From NCBI GenBank assembly GCA_023374045.1, contig CM041780.1, positions 29,816,337 to 29,880,336 on the forward strand: a DNA stretch of 64,000 bases, read 5' to 3'. Source of the DNA: Limonium bicolor. Lineage: Eukaryota; Streptophyta; Magnoliopsida; Caryophyllales; Plumbaginaceae. Shown in pieces: positions 57,966-64,000 of this stretch; the stretch's first letter is position 1, and every line of letters begins with the position of its first letter. The notes under the pieces were generated by a model. It did not search any database. It had not been told where the DNA came from and saw nothing but the letters and a program-made list of their open reading frames with translations. The position numbers were made by a program, and so were the translations under genes.

Positions 57966-60900
57966 TGAAATACCCCGAACTTAAATATAGGGATTAAAAT
58001 TAATCTAATACGTATTTAAGGGCCTAAGGGTACCTAATTAATACTGTTAAGGAAAAATAAATCCAAAAGAATAAATAAACGCTTAAAAAGCGGAAAACGC
58101 TAAATAAGCGTTAAATAACCATAGGAGGTATAAGACCTCGGTTAGAGTATTATAGGGATTCTAAAGGTTTAATAAGACCTAAATAATATATGGTAACAAC
58201 TCCCGAAGAAAACGGATCCTTAAAATGGATTAAAACCACTAACGAACCTTAAAGCGCATTTTCGAGGTAACCGGGAAAACGTGTCTTTAAGCGGGTCAAA
58301 TAGACTCGTAACAATTTTGGTCAACTAAATAATCATTAATAAATATTAGTGAAGCTTTAGGACCAATAAAATCAATAAAACGAGGAATTAGTAAAAACTG
58401 TCAAAAACGAGAAGTTGTGGGGTAGAAACATGAATAACACAAACTTATGTGTCACTTTTAAAATAAAAAGTAAAATGTATGTGTGTGCTGTGTGTATGTC
58501 CGATTTGGACCCCTCACTCACACTCTCTCACACACTCACTCCCTTATTTACAAAACTACAAAACTAATAAAGTAAACACTCACTACTTTATTACCCCATA
58601 CTCTCACACTCTCTCTCCTATTTCTATCTCCCTCTCTTACGTAAATCCCCCACCCTCACTCTCTCTTTTCTCTTCTTCTTCCTCCTCCAGCGATTTCCAT
58701 GGAGAAATGGAAACACCCACACAAAACTCTACTTCTATCCTCTTGTAACCCCCTTGAATCTCTTCCAAAAATTATAAAAACTACACCATTGGAATCCTCT
58801 CATCAAGAGCTGCATTCCTATCTTTTCAAAATCTAAAACAACAACTTTCATCTCCATGGGTATGGAGCATTTGGAGTTTCAAGACCACCATTAGAACCAC
58901 CTCTTCCTCCTTGTCATTTTAAGGTAAAAATCTTCTTGAAACTCCTTTGTTTTTCTAGCCTCATGGGCAAAACGAAAATGAAGCTAAAACCTTGTTTGGT
59001 TTCTTTGCATTCTAGCCGATTTTGGCTTGTTGAGGGAGTTGGAAATCTTGTTCTTGAACCACTCCAAGTTTCACTTACACCCTTGCAAGGTAAGGAATTT
59101 TCTAAACCCTAAGCCCACATTAAAAGCTTAAATAATGTTAGGGTTAATTTTTAGTATTGAATGGTGTATTTAAGAATGGGTTGTGATGTTAGATTGGTTG
59201 AGAGACTAAAACCGGTAGAGAGAAGGAAGGAGGAAGAAGCAAGAAGAACAAAGAAAATCTAGAAGAAAAACAAGGTAATTAAACTCACCCTTGTGTAGTC
59301 TTGTATATGTATGTAACAGATTTTAGAAGTTTGAAATGAGTAATGGAAATGGTATTGTGTAGTAATGTATTGTGCAGGAGAATCTAAGTGCTTAAAACCG
59401 TTGAAAGACATGTAAAATGTATTGAAACTTAGTTGGGTATTGGGTTGTTGAGTGCAGGAATTTTTAGTTGTGTTTTAGTATTGGTAATTGTGTATGGGAG
59501 ATTGTATATTGATGTTGTGTATAAACAGGTGAGATGATGTTAATGTGTGAGGAAACATTGTGGTGAGAGTGTATAAAATATAGGGGAGACAATGGCAAAA
59601 TCTGCCTAGGATTATAACGTTTAGTGAACCAGAAACTAGGTGACTAATAGGTGTTGTAACAGATTTTGATAGAGAAAGAGAAAGGGGTAGATTGGGGGAG
59701 GTAGATAATGTATTGTGATGTACTAGGAACTCTAGAAATGACATTAGAAGAGGTAGTTAGAGAAGGGGAGAGTAAGTGTCAAAATCTGTAGCAAAGTGTA
59801 TTAATATGCATTGGAGAAGTTAGGAAGGATTAGTGTGCAAGAATTGGTAAAAAGAGTGTTGGACTTGGGTATAGGTATTGCAACGTCTTGTAAATATTGG
59901 AATGCTAATGGTGGCATTGGTTGAGAAGTAATGGATGGTAGAATGGAGTATGAAAATCTGTAGCATAAGAGGAAAGAAAACTGTTGTAAGTGTGGAAAGG
60001 AAGTGATGGAATTGCGTAAGTTGATTGATGGATTTAGTAAAGAATTTGGTGGATGAACTAAGGCAATTTGGAGGGCCTAGGTAGTGTTTAAACATGTGGG
60101 ATTACATGTAAGAAGATTGGAGAAACAATGGGTAAAGTATAGGGCTGAAAACAGAAGTAAAAATGCAAATACTGGGCCGGACCGAACTTGCGACCGGACT
60201 TGCAAGTTCGGTCGAGCCCAGATTTACAAAGACGGGAATGCTTCTGGAATGGACCGAACTTGCGACCGGACTTGCAAGTTCGGTCGGACCAGAAAATTCT
60301 CCCGTCAGTAACCTTCTGGAATGGACCGAACTTGCGACCGGACTTGCAAGTTCGGTCGGCCAGAAAAATTTCCGTCGAGTAAGCTACTAGAATGGACCGA
60401 CCTTGCGACCGGACTTGCAAGGTCGGTCGGGCTAAAATTTTCACATACGAAACTTACTGGAATGGACCGACCTTGGGACCGGACTTGCAAGGTCGGTCGG
60501 CCCTGTAATTCTCCAGCGTAATTCCTTACTGACTTGGACCGAACTTGCGACCGGACTTGCAAGTTCGGTCGAGTCAAAACATGCAAAAAAAAAAAACTAT
60601 AAGACTATGGTTAGTATATATATATATATGTATATGTATACCCACCTATACATAAGTGCATATATATGTAAGTATACCATTGTTAAGCAATGAAAAGTGA
60701 GTAAGTAAAATGTAAGTATAAGAATGTGAAGACTTAGTAAGTATGAGTTAGGAAGCGTAAGGGTAACCGAATTAAATTAATGATAGTTAGATTAATTATT
60801 CGGTTGTATGTATATAATAGGATTTGATTTGTGAACACCGGAGGAACGTTGGGATACAAGTACAACGGTGAAAGGTATGATTTCTTCATGCCCTGTATCC

Positions 60901-62248
60901 TAATCTGGTTACCCCGATTTGTGTGCTTATTTGATCACCTAAATAAGATAAATGCATGAATTGGACTATATTGCACTTACCTGTGCTTGACTTATGTTGT
61001 TCTTGATATTTATTGTCTTGAGCACTAGTTTGTATAATTCATGAAATGTATGAATGATGATGACTTGTATTCGAATCGTGTATTGTACTTAAGTATTGTA
61101 TTGTATTTGTATAAGTGGGTATTGAGCATAGTAATTGTGGATGTGGCTTGTATGAATGACTTCTGCTAATTCCTAACTACCTAACTCCTAACTTAAGTGA
61201 GTAAACCGGAATGAGTAGAAGTCCGATATAGCTTCGGTCACACGTGAGGATGCAGAGTCACAAGAGGTTGGCTGCAATTCCTGACTCTTAAACTGGTCCG
61301 CGGCCCAAATCCCTTAAATGGGTAGCATCCCGGATTGGTGAGTCAAGTAAATCCCGGAGGTGGGACGGTGTAGTCCCAGGGCCGGAGGTCCCGACGACTT
61401 AACTTGAGTAAGAGTAAGAGTAAGTAAGTATGGATCCGTAAGTATGTATGAGTATGTATACGTTGTATGAAGTAACGAGTAAAAGAGTAATCTCCACCCG
61501 ATTAACCCGGGTGGACCAATGAAGCTAACAAGAACTGTATCTTGTGTATGTAATGTGTATGTGTAATTCAGAAAAAGGTAAGTACGTATTGAATGGTTTA
61601 TGTTGTACTCTTGTATGTAATGAAGTGTATGTATGTGTGTATGTCTTGCGTAATGTATTGTAATATTATGTATAAGAACATGTATGCATGTATGTTTGAA
61701 TGAAATCAACCGCATGTATTCGACCAAGTGGTCGGCGTACCCTCACTAGTACGCGGGGTATGCGGTTATCATGCGCAGCGAAAGCTGACCCCTAGGGGGA
61801 ACGTTTTTAGTGTGCAGGTACCCGAAGCGGATGTGGTCAAGGTAAGAGACCGGCGGCACACCCTTGTACTTAGAAAGTAAGTAGTTGTGAGGAATGGGTA
61901 GATGTAGACTCTTAGTGAGTATGTATGAACTTGGAAGGGATATTATAATTGTATAAGGATCCTAGTAGACTCGGTTAAGTATATTGTAATGTATGGATTA
62001 TGGAGGAGTAAGTATTGAATGGAGCATTATTGTATTTGATTGATGAATGGAGTATGTATTATAGATGTGTAGTACTCGGGATTCCGGTCCATCAGATCGA
62101 TGCTGTAAGCAGTAGTAGTAGCCTTGTTAGCCACGTGGGTGGTTAACATCATTGTATCACCCATTGTATGTAAGTAAGTATCCGCTGCGTGTATCAGATG
62201 TGTAAAGAGATTGTACGGTAAGCATGTATTAATGGTAGGAGTGTTACA
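57966..62248 (+). repeat. 3' LTR of element C
   Basis: Near-identical to 39009-43292, ending TGTTACA at 62248 followed by TSD TTAAA. Hairpin array 60180-60570; possible acceptor 61817; U5 hairpin 62126-62147. Confidence 0.93.
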
Positions 62249-62253
62249 TTAAA
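62249..62253 (+). other. TSD TTAAA, right of element C
   Basis: Matches 39004-39008. Confidence 0.95.
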
Positions 62254-64000
62254 TCAACATTAATCCAAGGAGCATCCAAGTTCATCTTAAGGTATTTTTC
62301 ATGCTTGAAAATCCTTAAAAACACATTTTATGTGTATCCAAAATTCTACATCTTCTAAAGCTATTTTCTTCATCAATTTCATGAAGGAAAATTAATGCTC
62401 CATCCCTCCTAGGTGTGCTGAAAATTCATGAAGAAAAGCCTAAGGTAAAACCTTGGAAAACTACTTATAAATCTACTTAAGTCTTTGTTAAGATCTAACT
62501 CATAAACCCCTCCCTCTCTTGCATAAAAACCGAAGAGGAACTTCATTTACCATTGGAGGAAGCTTGGGAATTCAAGAGGAGTTCAAGCTCTTAATCATCC
62601 TTTATTAAGAGTAAGTTACTAAGCAAATCTTATTGTTTAAGCTTGTTTAAGCTCTTAAAATTGTACAAAAATTATGTACACCTTCTTAGATAATTAAGAC
62701 CGAAACTATATGGTAATACATACCAAAATATAATTATAACATTTATAGTAAGCTTACTACCTTAAGACACATTTTTGTTTTATAAAAATTACTTATGATA
62801 TATAATAATTCATGCCGAATTACCTAGGGCATTTATGCTCCTTTTTGAGCTCAAAATCAATCTAAGACATTACACTAATTTTTACACGAGTTATATGACT
62901 CATATGAATTTATGTATAATTATTATAAGTTATAAATCAAGATTTGGAAACTATATGGTGATATATTATCATTGCCGAATTCAAATGGTGTTGAATAAAT
63001 TTAAATGAGCTAAATATGTATAGGAATACATACTATGAATTTTGGGTAAGCTAAAAATAATTACTAGTGTTTAAATGACTAGTTTAATAAGTTATGTGGT
63101 AAAAATATAATTTTTATAAAGTTGGGGTATGATATGTTGTTACCGAAAATAAAATGTGCCCTTGGCATAATTATAATATAATATGGTGTGAGAATTAATA
63201 TTATGAATTTTGGTGGGATTAAATATATGGTTAGTAGTTAAAATAACAATTTATAAAGTTTTGGGGCAATTTTGTAGTTTTTGAAAGTTTGGTGTAAAAC
63301 CGAGAATCACATAAGTTTATGGGTATATTAATGTATTAAATATGAAATTAGACTATGGTCTAAGTGTTGACCGAAAACTTTGGGTTAAAATGATTTATGT
63401 CATGAAATATTAAGTTTATAAAAGTTTTGGGGTGATTATGTAATTTATGAGAATTTAGATAAGAAACCGAATTTTATAGGGGGCGAATTCATAATTGGTG
63501 GAAATATAAGTGTCCACTTGGTTATTAAGGAAGTTAAATATTAGAGTAAATTACTCAGAACCCCCTTGAGGATTTGGGATATTACAGTTAACCCCCTTGT
63601 GTTTATCATAATTATTGGTAACCACCTCAAGGTTAAGGTATCTTTGACTACGAGCCCCCAAACTATAACTATGTTATTAGAAAGTTAACTACGTGTTGAT
63701 CTATCAACTTAATAATATTTATTAAAACTTTAGTTTATAAATGAATATAATTTATATAAAGTTTTTGGGGGTTAAAATGTAATTATAGAAAGTTATTTGT
63801 CAAAACCGAAAGGTTAAGGGTTGATTTGGTAATTATAAAAAAAAATATAGTGTTCAAATAATGAATACCGAATTTATAAAGGTGGTTTAGTGAATTAATT
63901 AATTAAGAAAACAAAACTATGTATTATAATGTATTTTGGTGTATAATGTAAAGTTTATGGAATAAATGAGGTTATGATATAATAACCGAAAAGTATAATG
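62254..64000 (+). repeat. 3' LTR of element L, second part
   Basis: Continuation of the LTR begun at 36909. From 63069 it aligns with 29361-30113 of the truncated 5' LTR. The end of the LTR lies beyond the window. No coding frame. Confidence 0.85.
63544..63719. mobile_element. 176-bp insertion in LTR L
   Basis: Absent from the other LTR copy (empty site near 29840). Flanked by TATTA at 63539-63543 and 63720-63724. Begins with the palindrome GAGTAA-A-TTACTC and carries repeated ACCCCCTTG/ACCACCTCAAG-like words. No clear terminal inverted repeats, so the class is unknown; a short non-autonomous element is likely. Confidence 0.55.

Larger units (their letters stand above)
39009..62248 (+). mobile_element. 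Element C: non-autonomous LARD-like LTR retrotransposon
   Basis: LTRs 39009-43292 and 57966-62248, both about 4.28 kb and nearly identical, so insertion is recent. TSD TTAAA at 39004-39008 and 62249-62253. Its interior without element T is about 5.6 kb and encodes no recognisable protein. Inserted in the 3' LTR of L. Confidence 0.95.

Overview
This is plant nuclear DNA made almost entirely of nested and rearranged LTR retrotransposons. No host gene is visible. The plant assignment rests on three things: every primer-binding site (PBS) matches the 3' end of plant initiator tRNA-Met (TGGTATCAGAGC), there is a Ty3/gypsy chromovirus of the Tekay/Del type, and there are stacked 4-6 kb LTRs with non-coding interiors, as in large retrotransposon derivatives (LARDs). 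I cannot name the species. Layout (letters are mine): 1-562 is a minus-strand LTR fragment. Element A (563-24408) is a non-coding LARD-like element with 4.2-4.8 kb LTRs. Inside it sits element S (7451-17340), a non-coding element in the rare form LTR-internal-LTR-internal-LTR with a perfect GGACA target-site duplication (TSD). 24409-29360 is the 3' part of an LTR plus the 5' end of a coding element G, whose gag looks split by three short spliceosomal introns. 29361-39008 plus 62254-64000 is LARD-like element L, with a truncated 5' LTR and a 3' LTR cut by the next insertion. Element C (39009-62248, TSD TTAAA) is a LARD-like element inserted in L's 3' LTR. Element T (48374-57400, minus strand, TSD TCAAC) is a decayed Tekay-type gag-pol element inserted in C. 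How the parts relate: A, L, C and G look like one superfamily. They share LTR termini (TGAAATACCCC at the start where visible, TGTTACA at the end), the LTR-to-PBS spacing and several short hairpins whose arms differ between families yet stay complementary. These hairpins lie in U5, over the PBS, and just before the polypurine tract (PPT); A and C, and L with other stem bases, also carry a second hairpin-plus-PPT inside the element. A, L and C further share a leader hairpin, and S, L, C (and A, degraded) carry a copy of the first 30-40 nt of initiator tRNA-Met near the 3' end. A, L and C encode nothing recognisable, so they would need proteins in trans; G is the closest coding relative in the window and T is a more distant one. 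Best candidates for something undescribed are the intron-bearing gag, the primer-tRNA mimic and the covarying RNA hairpins. Caution: near-identical copies differ mostly by 1-nt indels, so part of the frameshifting may be assembly noise.
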